This document shows, piece by piece, positions 23,630 to 33,073 of a stretch of 64,000 bases of DNA. The translations under genes were made by a program, and so were the position numbers. Source of the stretch: Rhizodiscina lignyota (lineage: Eukaryota; Ascomycota; Dothideomycetes; Aulographales; Rhizodiscinaceae); NCBI GenBank assembly GCA_010015805.1, contig ML978145.1:124001-188000 (forward strand). The letters run 5' to 3'. Position 1 is the stretch's first letter. Each line of letters opens with the position of its first letter. The notes beneath the pieces are model-generated. The model was given only the letters and a program-made list of their open reading frames with translations, was not told the DNA's origin and ran no database searches.

Positions 23630-24386
23630 CTACTCCAACAGATACATACCAAATATATGGAGACTATGCTGTTCTCTCCATTCTCCAGCCAGGAAAATAC
23701 CTCTGTCCGTAGTAAACTCATAGAGGCCCTTATTTATCATTCCAGACTTGTCCATCACTCGTCGGCTCGCCGGATTATCTGCATTCACCATTGCTCTGAC
23801 ATAAAGCTTGGAGAAAGGTGTCCAAAAGGCCACCGCCCTCTTGCAGGACTCAAAGACTGCTACCACCGACTCTGTTGCGTATCCTTTACCCCATCCGATG
23901 GGTAAGAACGTGTAGGCGATTTCGACAGTCAGTGTCGTAGTTGCAGCGGCAGCTGGTATCGTAAAATTCTCCGGCAACGCAAGGCTACTAGTACCCAATG
24001 ATTTCACAGTTATTAGGCCGATAAATCGTGTTGATTTTCCTTGTTGCTCTGCGGACTGCGATTCGTTCGACTGAAGGATCTCGTGCACCGCATAGGCAAC
24101 CCTATATGTCTTTTCTCCTTCTTTGGTTGGCAGATAGCCTTTCATGACCTTCTCCGAGTCCTCGACGGACTTTGCCCTGCCATGGATGCTTCACAAAGTC
24201 AACCGTGAAACCAATTTAAAGAACGAAGCTCCTACGAATGAAATGGACCAAGGGCATGCCTTACCTCCACCACGTAGATTTTTCATTGCTGTGCAGTTCA
24301 TTAAGCCACTCGAATTCCGGACTTCCTCTTTCCGCTTTCGCAAGGAAAATTAATTTCAGCCGCGGTGTGAAGATAACCGGATCCAT
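23630..24386 (-). CDS. GNAT-family N-acetyltransferase
   Basis: Two exons, 24386-24265 and 24188-23630, giving 226 residues. The intron 24264-24189 (GTAAGG...TTGAC...GAAG, 76 nt, phase 2) joins STWWS to IHGRAKSVED, which restores a continuous GNAT start. Typical RimJ/RimL-like elements: TPRLKLIFL at the N-terminus, a beta bulge region ending VEIAYTFLPIGWGKGYATES (the acetyl-CoA binding motif A, with GxGxA-like GWGKGYA), and NADNPASRRVMDKSGM (motif B). Acceptor substrate unknown; small amines, amino-acid analogues or protein N-termini are all used in this family. The MITE begins 94 bp upstream of the start codon, inside the likely promoter. Confidence 0.85.
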
Positions 24387-24480
24387 CGGGTCGCTCCTCT
24401 GCTGCGCTTTGTCACTTTTGAGACGAGTGTGGCTGTCGACTGATGCGTGTATCCAGCTGCCCTCGGCCTTGCGGAAGTGT

Positions 24481-24916
24481 ACAGCGCGTTGCAATCACGG
24501 AGGCACACCCCCACTTTTCCTCTATATCCTCAAGTCGGCCTGTGCATTTTACACTTTTGTGGCGTTTGAAAAACTAACTATATAAGGAGTTAGTAGTATC
24601 TTAGTTTCTCTATGCTAGCTTATACTAGCTAGCGTATTATTCTTAAAGCTAGTTTAAATATTTTAGGGCTACGCACGTCCTCTTTCTAGCGTTAGAGGTA
24701 AATTTATTTTAGCTTAAAAAGGAGTAGAGTTATTATTAACTAGCTAATTAGAGCTACTAGCCCTAACCCTAGTAAGATCCAGCTTTTCTAAGCATAGTAT
24801 AAAATGCACGGGCCGACTTGAGGATATGAAGAGGAAAAGGGGGGGGGTGCCTCCGTGATGGCAACGCGTTGTATTNNNNNNNNNNGGGGGGGTACCTCCG
24901 TGATTGCAACGCGCTG
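24481..24916. mobile_element. MITE-like element (pogo/Tc1-mariner type ends) interrupted by an assembly gap
   Basis: Terminal inverted repeats of about 70 bp: the left end starts CAGCGCGTTGCAATCACGG at 24481, and its reverse complement ends at 24871 and again at 24916. The element is flanked by TA (24479-24480; 24872-24873; 24917-24918), the target duplication of Tc1/mariner/pogo elements. The interior (about 24555-24790) is AT-rich with many CTAG/TTAA words and no open frame, so it is non-autonomous. Ten Ns occupy 24876-24885, between two right-hand ends. Two adjacent or nested copies, one lost in the gap, are likely. Confidence 0.75.
24876..24885. other. assembly gap (10 N)
   Basis: Ten unknown bases placed between two G-run-bearing right-hand inverted-repeat ends of the MITE. 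The fixed length suggests a placeholder, so real missing length is unknown. Confidence 0.95.
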
Positions 24917-24943
24917 TATGTTCCTGCATGATGGCGGGGTAGC

Positions 24944-26556
24944 TTATCTTGCTCGGCTCTCTGGTGGACTCTGAGCCTGCCATTTACTGTGTCTCTCTCT
25001 GAAAGTTGAGAGCTTTTCCTCGTATCCGAGCTGCCTACAAGCCGTAACAGCATGAGAATACAGTCTTGCTTGAGCACTTGGAATCTCGAAATCGGGATGG
25101 TTGCTCTCGAAATCTTCAACTTCCTTCAAGGTGGCCTCGAAGTCCTGGTATTCGTGGTTGAGCGTATTCAGAAGGTCGGATAGACAAAAGGCCTCCAAGT
25201 AGGCCATGCGTGTTACATTTCGCTGGAACTGAAGAGCATCTTGTAGGACCTTTCGAAAGCTGTCACGGGCCGCCTGGTCTTCTTCGGTGTCTTTTACTCT
25301 TGTCAACCAAGACTCTGCGGTATTTCGGGCTGCGAATAATGCTTGGTTAGCTCTCGCGATATCTCGTCTTGCTTGCTCCTGCTGAGCGAGTGCAACCATC
25401 ACATCAATGATATTTTGCTCTGGCATCTGCAGTTCTGGTGATTTCCGAAAGGCCTTCATTGAGAGATCAAATGCGATTCCTGGGGCAAAGCCATCCTCGA
25501 AATTGAGAGGGGTTTGGTAGCCAGCAGTTTCGCGCAGAGACTCGAGTGTAGAAGCGTACTGATGAAATAGGTGTCTCGCGTATCGAGGGTTGCTGATTTC
25601 CAGGAGATCTGCGAGAAGCTTTCTCACTGTCATTGATAGGAACTTCATGGTGGGGTCCTCAGAAGAGTCCAAAGTCTCTGCAACATGAACAGATTCCATG
25701 AATATGTCGTTGGCGTCTGCTCTCGGGCCAGAGTATGTCAACTCCATGTGCGCTGCTGTGGCATACAGACGCCATCGGCCTTGGATTTGAAGAGTCTTGC
25801 GGATGGTGGTGAGCTCGAGTGACTTGATTCTGCCGGAGTTTGTAAAGACGATTCGAGAGTCGTTGCTGATATAGTTTGAAATCTTTTCGAGGTTAACGAC
25901 AGTGTGGTGGTATAGAGTTACAATTCGAAACTGAAGTCCCGTCAACACATTCCCGCATTAACTAGAGTACAAGCGTTTACCTCGACATCAGAGAGATCCT
26001 GGATATTAACATTTTGCATATGACGCCGCACGTCAGCCAATATAGACTCTATCTGCCGCATATGCCCAAATACCCAGAGCTTGGCGTCTGCAAGCATAAA
26101 TCGGAGCAAAATTTGCTCGCTCGCTTTACAACTGGAAGAAAGATGCTCAATTCCATTCTCTAACAATTCCATTCGTTCACGTTGGAGGCCTTGATCAGCG
26201 AGCATATCTGCCCGTTGGAGGGTGAGGAGCAAACTGGTGTGCGTTGGTGGAAGTCGAGAGTTAAAAGTTGCCGCAGCATCGTCGTACCGCCCAAAGGAAT
26301 GACTACAGGCTGCATCTTCTAAGGCTTCGCGATGCGCTTTCTCAAGCAGAGTTTGGAGAAGGGATGGATATGATGTCCAGCTGCCATTTTGTGTTGATTG
26401 CTCTGCCATGCTCGGCACTACGGACGATAGCGTACTTGTTTCGTTGTTATGGATGAGAGGTTGGAGGAAAGCATTCCAAAGAATCGTTCGTCCAAAGTAA
26501 CAGAGCTGTGCGGCAAGACCAAGAAATATGAAGAGAAATAGACCTCTCCACATCAT
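24944..26556 (-). CDS. Hypothetical protein with N-terminal membrane segment and helical repeats
   Basis: Two exons, 26556-25981 and 25930-24944, giving 520 residues. The intron 25980-25931 (GTAAAC...CAG, 50 nt, phase 0) joins LSDVE to FRIVTLYHH. Residues 4-22 (GLFLFIFLGLAAQLCYFG) are one clear membrane helix after a two-Met start. The rest is almost all helix-forming, with Leu/Ala/Gln-rich stretches (for example QQEQARRDIARANQALFAA) like TPR or coiled-coil proteins, but I see no named domain. The stop codon lies 28 bp from the right end of the MITE, so the element may affect its 3' end. Function unknown. Confidence 0.6.
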
Positions 26557-29154
26557 TTCCAATGCTAGCAACGTGATTGAAACATATTTGAGATTTTCAT
26601 GCTAAGGCGATGCGAAGGTGACGAGTTGTAATGATTTCAGGGGTAAAATGGAATGGTCTCAAAGTAGCCTCATTTTACCCTAAGGACTCCCTGAGCCACA
26701 GAGGTACCAAGGTACCCCCGGATATCAGCCGATTTAGGGCAGCTCGTACCCAGATTTTAGCACCACTCCACCCAAGTCCGTTGCTCAAACAATACGATGG
26801 ACACCACTGCCACGACTAAGTTCATATCGCCAAGTAAGGTATAAACAAACTCGCAAGTAGGCGGAGCATCACCTTGACCTAGGGCAGCCCTTCTACTACT
26901 AGGCCTACACAATACGCGGAGGTTGACCTATTTTTGCGACCACTCTTCTTCCACCAAGCTCACTTTGTGTGCGGAGCTTTACATATTTGCCTAGCTCATG
27001 TTCTTCGACTAAGGTCGTACCGTGTATGGAGGTCAACATATCGGCTCAGCTCCCTTTCTTTGGGCGACATGGTGCTATGAGCGAGAATTGAGGGATCTGT
27101 TCAGTTCACCTTCTTCCAAGGATCTCGCACTATGCCGCGGAGACTGGCCTCTCTACTCAGGTTACCTTCTTCAAGCAACTGCATACTATACACACAAATT
27201 CACTTACTACTTTCACCTCCTTCCGCTCGGCAGGCTTGTAGTACCTGTAGAGGTGTTCTTTTAACGATCGGCACATTAGCGCCGGGCAGGCAAACGAAGA
27301 TTGCCAGGTCTCGCTTCTTCCGTTAGACCACGCCTTTGAGATTATCCAGTTTACCCTGTTCCAAAGCGCGGCATCATAGGTGCCCTTCTCGTCTCTTATC
27401 GCGCGGTTCGAAACGGTTTGCAGGTTCGCATAAGTGTTCTTATATTGCGGGACTGAAGATCTGTGGTTTCACAGGTTCATGTGTTGCCGCTAACTTGTTG
27501 CTTGTACGAACATACAGGGAGGGAGGCCCGTGAGAGAGCTGTGCGATGCAGTTCACGAGTCACTGATGATGATCATCATCGTCAATCTCCCCGTCGGTGC
27601 TGGACAGTGATTCGGGATTCGGAGGGAGAGAGAAGGGATATCGTGGAGATCCAGCAACTCCTCTCGGTACCTCATAAATCTTTTTTCTCGAGCTGCATGT
27701 ACAATTCAGTGTCGCCTCCCTGCACAGCCTTTAAACCCTTTGAATTTGATGGTTCTGGAGTCCTTCAGTTTCGCGAGGAGTTCGCTCAAGTTTCGGCGGC
27801 AGCTTACTGTGATTCTGTCTCATCCTCGTTAAGTTCGCCGGACTATTTCGCTTTGGGAAGCAATCTTATTTATGGAGTAGTAGGTACTAGCTATAACGAT
27901 TAACAAACCCTCGGGTTCTCTGTGCGTTCGGCATTTCATTTAGTGTTTTAACCCCTTATGAGTTTGGCTCGAGTACTTCGCACAAAATGAGGTAATACTC
28001 CAGAGTATTTGACCATGTCGAAGATCGCAATTATTTCCGAGCAAGGATACGAGGTTGCAGCCCCGAATGAAAGAGTTTGACAAGGAGGCGAGAAGAGGGG
28101 AGTTGTCTGCGTTTCCTCAATTTCGAAACGCAGAACGAAAAAGACCCTTTGACTCCGCGCACGAGCTCATCTTGACACATTACGTCAGGGATCTTTGAAG
28201 GAGAAACAGTGGTTTGACTTGCCACTGTCTTGGGTCATCAAGGAAGAAGGCGGAGTTGAAGATTAAAGGGGAAAAGTGGATAATTTCGAAACATTCGCAT
28301 TAAAACTCTCTACACGTATCTAACTCGCCTGTACAAACTCCATCAAACCTCGCATGACTATAGTGTCACGAACCCGACATAGTCATCACCGACCTCATAC
28401 GACAAATGACGTGCATTTTCTATTGCCCATGCACATGAAGGGGGTATTCTTCGTAGAAGCCGATCTCGTCCACCGAAGCCCACACACCCAGGGTATCCTT
28501 ATCGTTGAATTTCCTGACCACACCTCACTCCATGAAGATGCAAGACAAAAACAAACATGCAAGGAACATAGGAGAATTGTGAGCAGAGCACAGAACAGGC
28601 TGATAAGCCAGCTAAGCAGACAATGCAAAACGAAGGGGTTTGTGCTGGAAAGTAGGTAGGGGTATCACACCAATCCCGCCGTCGTCACGGACGCGTGTAT
28701 GTCTTGAAGGTGTAAAAAATTGGCAAAGAGCAAAGGTAGAACGGCCACGCGCCTAAGGTTTGCGGAAGAAGTGCAAGTCGTAGACTCGACACCCAGTAAC
28801 AGGGGCTGAAGCAGCAATGTACCGGTAGCATGAGCTCCACGGCATCTGCGCTTGTTGAATGAAGGGGGCAGTGATTACATGAATGTAGCGGGATTTGAAT
28901 ACCGATGCAGCGAGAGCCAAACATGCGCGCGGCTACAAACAAGATTCGTGAAAGGGGAATACATCGTTCATACGTTCAGGACCACCAGTGGAAGGGGAAG
29001 AGAAGGGGTAGAGCGCACTCGACGGGTAATTATTGCGCTAACAAATGATAGTTGTCGAGTCGCAGTATCGATGAAGGCAAGAGATGCGCGTGTCGCACAA
29101 GTCGACGGGGTGTTGTTCTTCGCTGCCACCTCTCGTGCTTCATTTCTACTGAGA
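26557..29154. other. gene-poor region, 2.6 kb
   Basis: No supportable gene. A degenerate tandem repeat lies in the first third (listed separately). A longest rightward frame at 27463-27903 (146 residues) lacks any domain, signal or good splice sites. The region from 28300 to 29150 holds only short frames of ordinary composition. Confidence 0.45.
26830..27200. repeat. Degenerate tandem repeat, about 55-bp period, roughly six units
   Basis: Recurring pieces TTCTTCNANNAAGG, then GCGGAGG, then CAGCTCA. TTCTNC words start near 26891, 26946, 27001, 27112 and 27168, that is at spacings of 55, 55, 111 and 56. Units are heavily diverged (read by eye, no alignment score). Confidence 0.45.
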
Positions 29155-29574
29155 CTACAGCGCAAGCATGGCGGCGCCGGCGACGATCGCAGCGAGGGCG
29201 GTCGGAAGTGCGTTCAGGGGTGCGGCGCCAGTGAATGGAGAAGGCGCCGCGAGGCCGCCAGTAGCAGAGCCGGTGACGGAAGCGCCACCAGCTGCGTTGG
29301 AGACGGTGCCATTACCACCAGTGGCAAGAGGAGCGACGATGCTGCTGCTGCTGCTGCCAGTACCAGATGGGCTGAAGGTCAAGACGGTGCTGTTTGCCGT
29401 GGTGGAGGAAGGAGGCGTCCCGGTCTTCGTCTGAGTCGTAACCATAAAGACGGTGCGGGTGCTCGTGAAGGTGTTGTAGGAGGTCAGAGAGGAGCTGCTC
29501 GCAAAGACAGCTGGCTCGGCGAATGCGCCGGCCGCTAAGGAGAGAAGGGAGAGTGCAAGCGTGAAGACGCGCAT
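29155..29574 (-). CDS. Small secreted GPI-anchored-type protein, Ser/Thr-rich
   Basis: Single exon, 139 residues. Residues 1-19 form a signal peptide (RVFTLALSLLSLAAGAFA, likely cleaved after AFA). The middle is Ser/Thr/Gly/Ala-rich with no Cys, suited to O-mannosylation. The last 20 residues (NALPTALAAIVAGAAMLAL) are a hydrophobic tail after a small-residue region, the standard GPI-attachment signal. Proteins of this build sit in the plasma membrane or cell wall and are often lineage-specific. It is the only gene I can support between about 26.6 and 33.1 kb. No enzymatic domain is visible. Confidence 0.75.
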   Translation of the reverse strand: MRVFTLALSLLSLAAGAFAEPAVFASSSSLTSYNTFTSTRTVFMVTTQTKTGTPPSSTTANSTVLTFSPSGTGSSSSSIVAPLATGGNGTVSNAAGGASVTGSATGGLAAPSPFTGAAPLNALPTALAAIVAGAAMLAL

Positions 29575-31197
29575 TGTGGAAGGTGAAGCCGAGGAATGCG
29601 CGTGGCTTTCGTGCGACAGAGGGTGTATGTTTATTTAGATCGTCGAAGACGGAGAATGCAGGTTCTGTTGCGCAATTGAGCGCAGGATATTGTATGGACA
29701 GTGACGGTTGTTCTGGCCCGCGGACGTCGGTAACAGTACTGGAGCGTAGTGTTTGGTTATGTGTTGATGCGCGCAGCGGTGAATGTATGTGGTGGCTCGA
29801 CTATGCGATGCGATGCGATTTGAGAGTGAATGAGTGTCGCGTGGACGTGGTGTGCACTGAGCGAGCGCGATCGTATTCAGATGCCGACGAGGCTGACTGC
29901 GGTCAATGGCGATATGTGCTTGTTGATATGTATGGTGAGGTGCCCTGCACAGAGCGTTGGCGAAGCAGACGGGTTTGAATGAGTGTGGGTGCTACTAGAG
30001 CAAGACTGGATGCGCGCGCGAGAAGAGAGTGAAGATGTAGAAGAGAGGAGGACGGCAAAGGGTGGAGAAGAAAGAAGAGTCGCTCGTGGGACCGGGTAGG
30101 TGTTGGGGAGGGCTTGGGGGTGCTGGGTGAGTTTAATGAGCACCAAGCACCATTACGCTAGCGCCAGGCACCGGCCAATGGCACGCCGCCCCCGCACGAG
30201 CTAGCGTGCGGATCTCCGACGCTGCCTGCGGCTGCCCCTGCCCCGGTCCCTGCGCCAGTGCGAGCGAGAAATTGGCAGCCGCTCACAATCTGAGTGCTCG
30301 CCCACCGTGCAACCCAACCAGCGTGCCCAGAGATGAAGACTCTTCCATCCTCCTTCCAGAGGCACCGTCGCGCGCACCATGAATCGCGGTGGGTCGCCGC
30401 GCTGCAATCTCTGCAATCCTGCTCCAGTCCTCCGGCCGCTGCGCGCTGGAGCCCAAACGACCCGGCGGCGCATGAAACTCAGGTGCCGAAGTGCGCGCTT
30501 GTGGCCACCGCGACCGCTGTGGTGCTGCGTCGCACGCGAGCTATCGTCGGGAGCCACGGCGAGCACGCAGCATGCGAATTGGGTGGAGCGCGCAACGTGG
30601 TACGCCATCAAGCTCTTCGCGACCGACCGCTGCTAAGGAAAAAATCTTCCGAACTTAGCGTGGTGCGCCAATCGTCACAGCCAACAGTCAGCGAGCACGC
30701 TCCCGCGCCCTCACAAGAACAAATCTGTCGCCGTGCCACGTTCCTTTGCCTCCTGGTCCATCTCTTGGCTGTTGGATAATTGCTCCACGTCACATCCGAC
30801 CCAGTAACCCGCCCCAGCCCAACACTTCGCACTGTGCCGTGCAACCCATCCTGCTCGAGAGCGTCCGGTCCATAGAGACCAGAAGAGCCAGCTGCATTGC
30901 GGTGAGCACTCCGTTGCTGTCCGAAGAGTCAATTATGATTTGCCCTCTACCACCTGCGACTTCGGAGACTCTGCCTTTGCGCCGCGTGTCGATGTCGACC
31001 CAAGCCCCCAACAGTCGAGCGGACCCGTGACAAATTCGGCGTAAATTAACTGCAGTCATCAGCCTCGGATTTGTGGACGGCTACACCACTCTCTGACGGC
31101 TGTACCATTGCCGGGTGCTCAAAGTCCAGAGTGCGGAGACAAATCATGTGCTAATCCTATCATAATTGGGGCCTCATGGAAAGGACTGCGAATGACC

Positions 31198-31860
31198 CTG
31201 GAGCTTCGATTCCATTATTGTCAGAATCTCATCTTCCTGAGGGCGAGCATGCCTGAGTATTGATTCTATTATTGTTGGAAACTCCATCTCGTAAGTGTGA
31301 GCAGACCTTGGGCACCGATACTATTGTCGTTGGAAGCTGGTCGTCCTGGAGGGGAGTGGCTGCTGAACTTTAATGCTATTATGGTTGCACTCTCAACTCC
31401 ACGATGGCCGGCATGTCCTGAGCATCCATTTTGTTAGTATTGCAAAGTCATGTCCTAGAGGCGGGCGGCGTTGACTGTCGATTCTGGTTTCCTTGCAGGC
31501 TCATCTTCATAGATGTGAAGATGCCCTGAGGATTGATTATCTTCTTATCACAAGCTCAATTTCTTAGAGGCACGCAGGCGTGGAGCATCGATTCTATTGT
31601 CGCTGCACGTTGGCCGTTTAGAAGACGAGCAGGTGCTGAACATTGATTGTGTTGTGGTTACAAGCTTGACGCTTCAAAGGGAAGCATATCTTGAGCATTG
31701 ATTCTATTATCGTTACAAGTTCATTGTGCTGAAGGGTTGCAGACTTTGAGCATCGATTCTGTTATCATTTCAAGTTCGACTTTCTCAAGGCGGACGAGCT
31801 TTGATCATTGATCATATTATCGTTGCAAGCCCTTCTTCCCACATGCCAGCAGACCTCGAG
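31198..31860. repeat. Minisatellite, period about 55 bp, about 12 diverged units
   Basis: The core GATTCTATTATCGTTGCA (variably mutated) recurs near 31207, 31260, 31314, 31371, 31422, 31479, 31532, 31588, 31643, 31698, 31753 and 31808. Spacings are 51-57 bp, the last four exactly 55. Each core is followed by a CTTC/CT-rich piece and then GAGGCGAGCAGnC-like sequence ending in CTTGAGCAT. Not multiples of three and with stops in all frames, so not coding. Confidence 0.8.
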
Positions 31861-32174
31861 TGATGTCTCCACCTCGACCACGGCGGATGTCGTGAGATGA
31901 GACGGCGCAGAGAAGTCCTGCGATGACGCCCATTCTGCGAAGGATTCTAATGTATGAGGAAATAGAGGGCCAGTGAAGTCAAGATTGGCCGTGTTTGGGA
32001 CGATGGGCCAATTCGGATTGATCTATTGTAACGTTCTGTCCAAACGTTTCACCTTGTTCTGAATATTTTCCTGGACAGTCTATCCTTTCACGTTCCCAAT
32101 TCGAAGACCCCATGCAAAGATGAGAAGGACCGGACTGATCCACTGTGCCACAAACCTGTCATGACTACGGGAAA

Positions 32175-32560
32175 GAGCTTGTAGCTTGATTGCACTTAGG
32201 TGTTGAACCGTCGACTCAATTATTCGCGGAAGTTTATCATCTTAATGGTGAGTAGTTCCCAAGCATCGACGTAGCTACCGGCAAACGTCTCTAACCTGGT
32301 TAGATTTAATGATTTCACACTCGATTCTATTACTGTCGGAAGCCCGATCTTGTAAAGGCGCGTGGATTTTGAGCACGCCATAACTTCCGTTAAGCACCTG
32401 TAAGCTGGTTGCGTTTGGAGCCTTAAGTATCCATTCTACTATTACTGGAATCTTCATTTATTAAATGTGAGTAGACCTTAAACTTTTCAGTCACTCTATC
32501 TAACACTTACAATTTGATTGTGTTTAGACACTTGACCCTCGATTCTATCATATGGGAACG
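32175..32560. repeat. Second repeat block, about 110-bp period, four units, same core motif
   Basis: The GATTCTATTACTG-type core recurs near 32212, 32322, 32431 and 32540 (spacing 109-110). A second motif, of the form TGTAAGCTGGTTGCGTTTG, recurs near 32180, 32290, 32398 and 32508. The period is twice that of the block at 31.2-31.9 kb, suggesting a derived higher-order repeat. Confidence 0.65.
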
Positions 32561-32754
32561 CTCAGCGAGAGGATCACGTACAAGCCGCAAGAAATATCCT
32601 GACCAGAACGTACATCCCGAAGAGTACAATTCTGACCTACTCAACACGCCTGTTTGAAAAAAACGGGCCCGGGCAACTACAGCCAGTAACAGAGCCGGGA
32701 TTCCAATGCAGTATACCGCATGCGAACAGGCCCGTGACACTTATTCAAGCCAGA

Positions 32755-32890
32755 AACAGCAGTTAACCTAACCTCCACGCTGACTTCCTTCTTCATTCGC
32801 TCAGCTGCCCGCTTGGCTATTCTGCTCCTTCCTCGCATGCTCAGGTTCACCTTCTGCCTTCGCAGCTCCTCCGTGCCTCAGTAGGGATTT
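32755..32890 (-). repeat. Decayed partial copy of the 3' end of the JmjC-like gene
   Basis: The stretch resembles about 33000-33120 (the last codons and 3' flank of the neighbouring gene): both share, in order, TTCNTTCNCTC, GGCT, CTGCnCCTTCCTC, and a GCAnCTCCTC end. Read leftward it gives EELRRQKVNL against EELQKGEFNL of the gene. Matched by eye only; similarity is partial. Confidence 0.4.
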
Positions 32891-33073
32891 GTCACAATAC
32901 GTTAACCGAAAGTGGTTTAGAAAACTTCATTCATATTACTGCCTTTTTATAAGGCACCTCTGTCCTAATTCATGCCTCAAAACACAGCATTTGACCTCGA
33001 AAACAGCACTTGACCCCCAACTTGACCGCCTTCCTCGTTCACTCCGATAGCGGCTCAATCATCTGCCCCTTCC

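Larger units (their letters stand above)
29575..33073. other. gene-poor region, 3.5 kb, with minisatellite blocks
   Basis: Left part (29575-31100) is GC-rich with open frames of biased composition (for example 29877-30146, 30294-30779) and no domains. The middle and right hold two tandem repeat blocks and a decayed copy of a neighbouring gene end, each listed separately. No RNA gene recognised. Confidence 0.5.

Noticed and set aside
24481-24916. Open frames reading HGGTP across the MITE and the Ns
   Set aside because: They are translations of inverted repeats and gap bases, not genes.
27395-27430. GGTTCGA word like a tRNA T-loop or Pol III B box
   Set aside because: No matching A box, acceptor pairing or anticodon arm nearby.
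30294-30779. Rightward 161-residue frame in a GC-rich stretch
   Set aside because: Composition-biased with no domain; frames are open on both strands here, which points to low stop frequency rather than coding.
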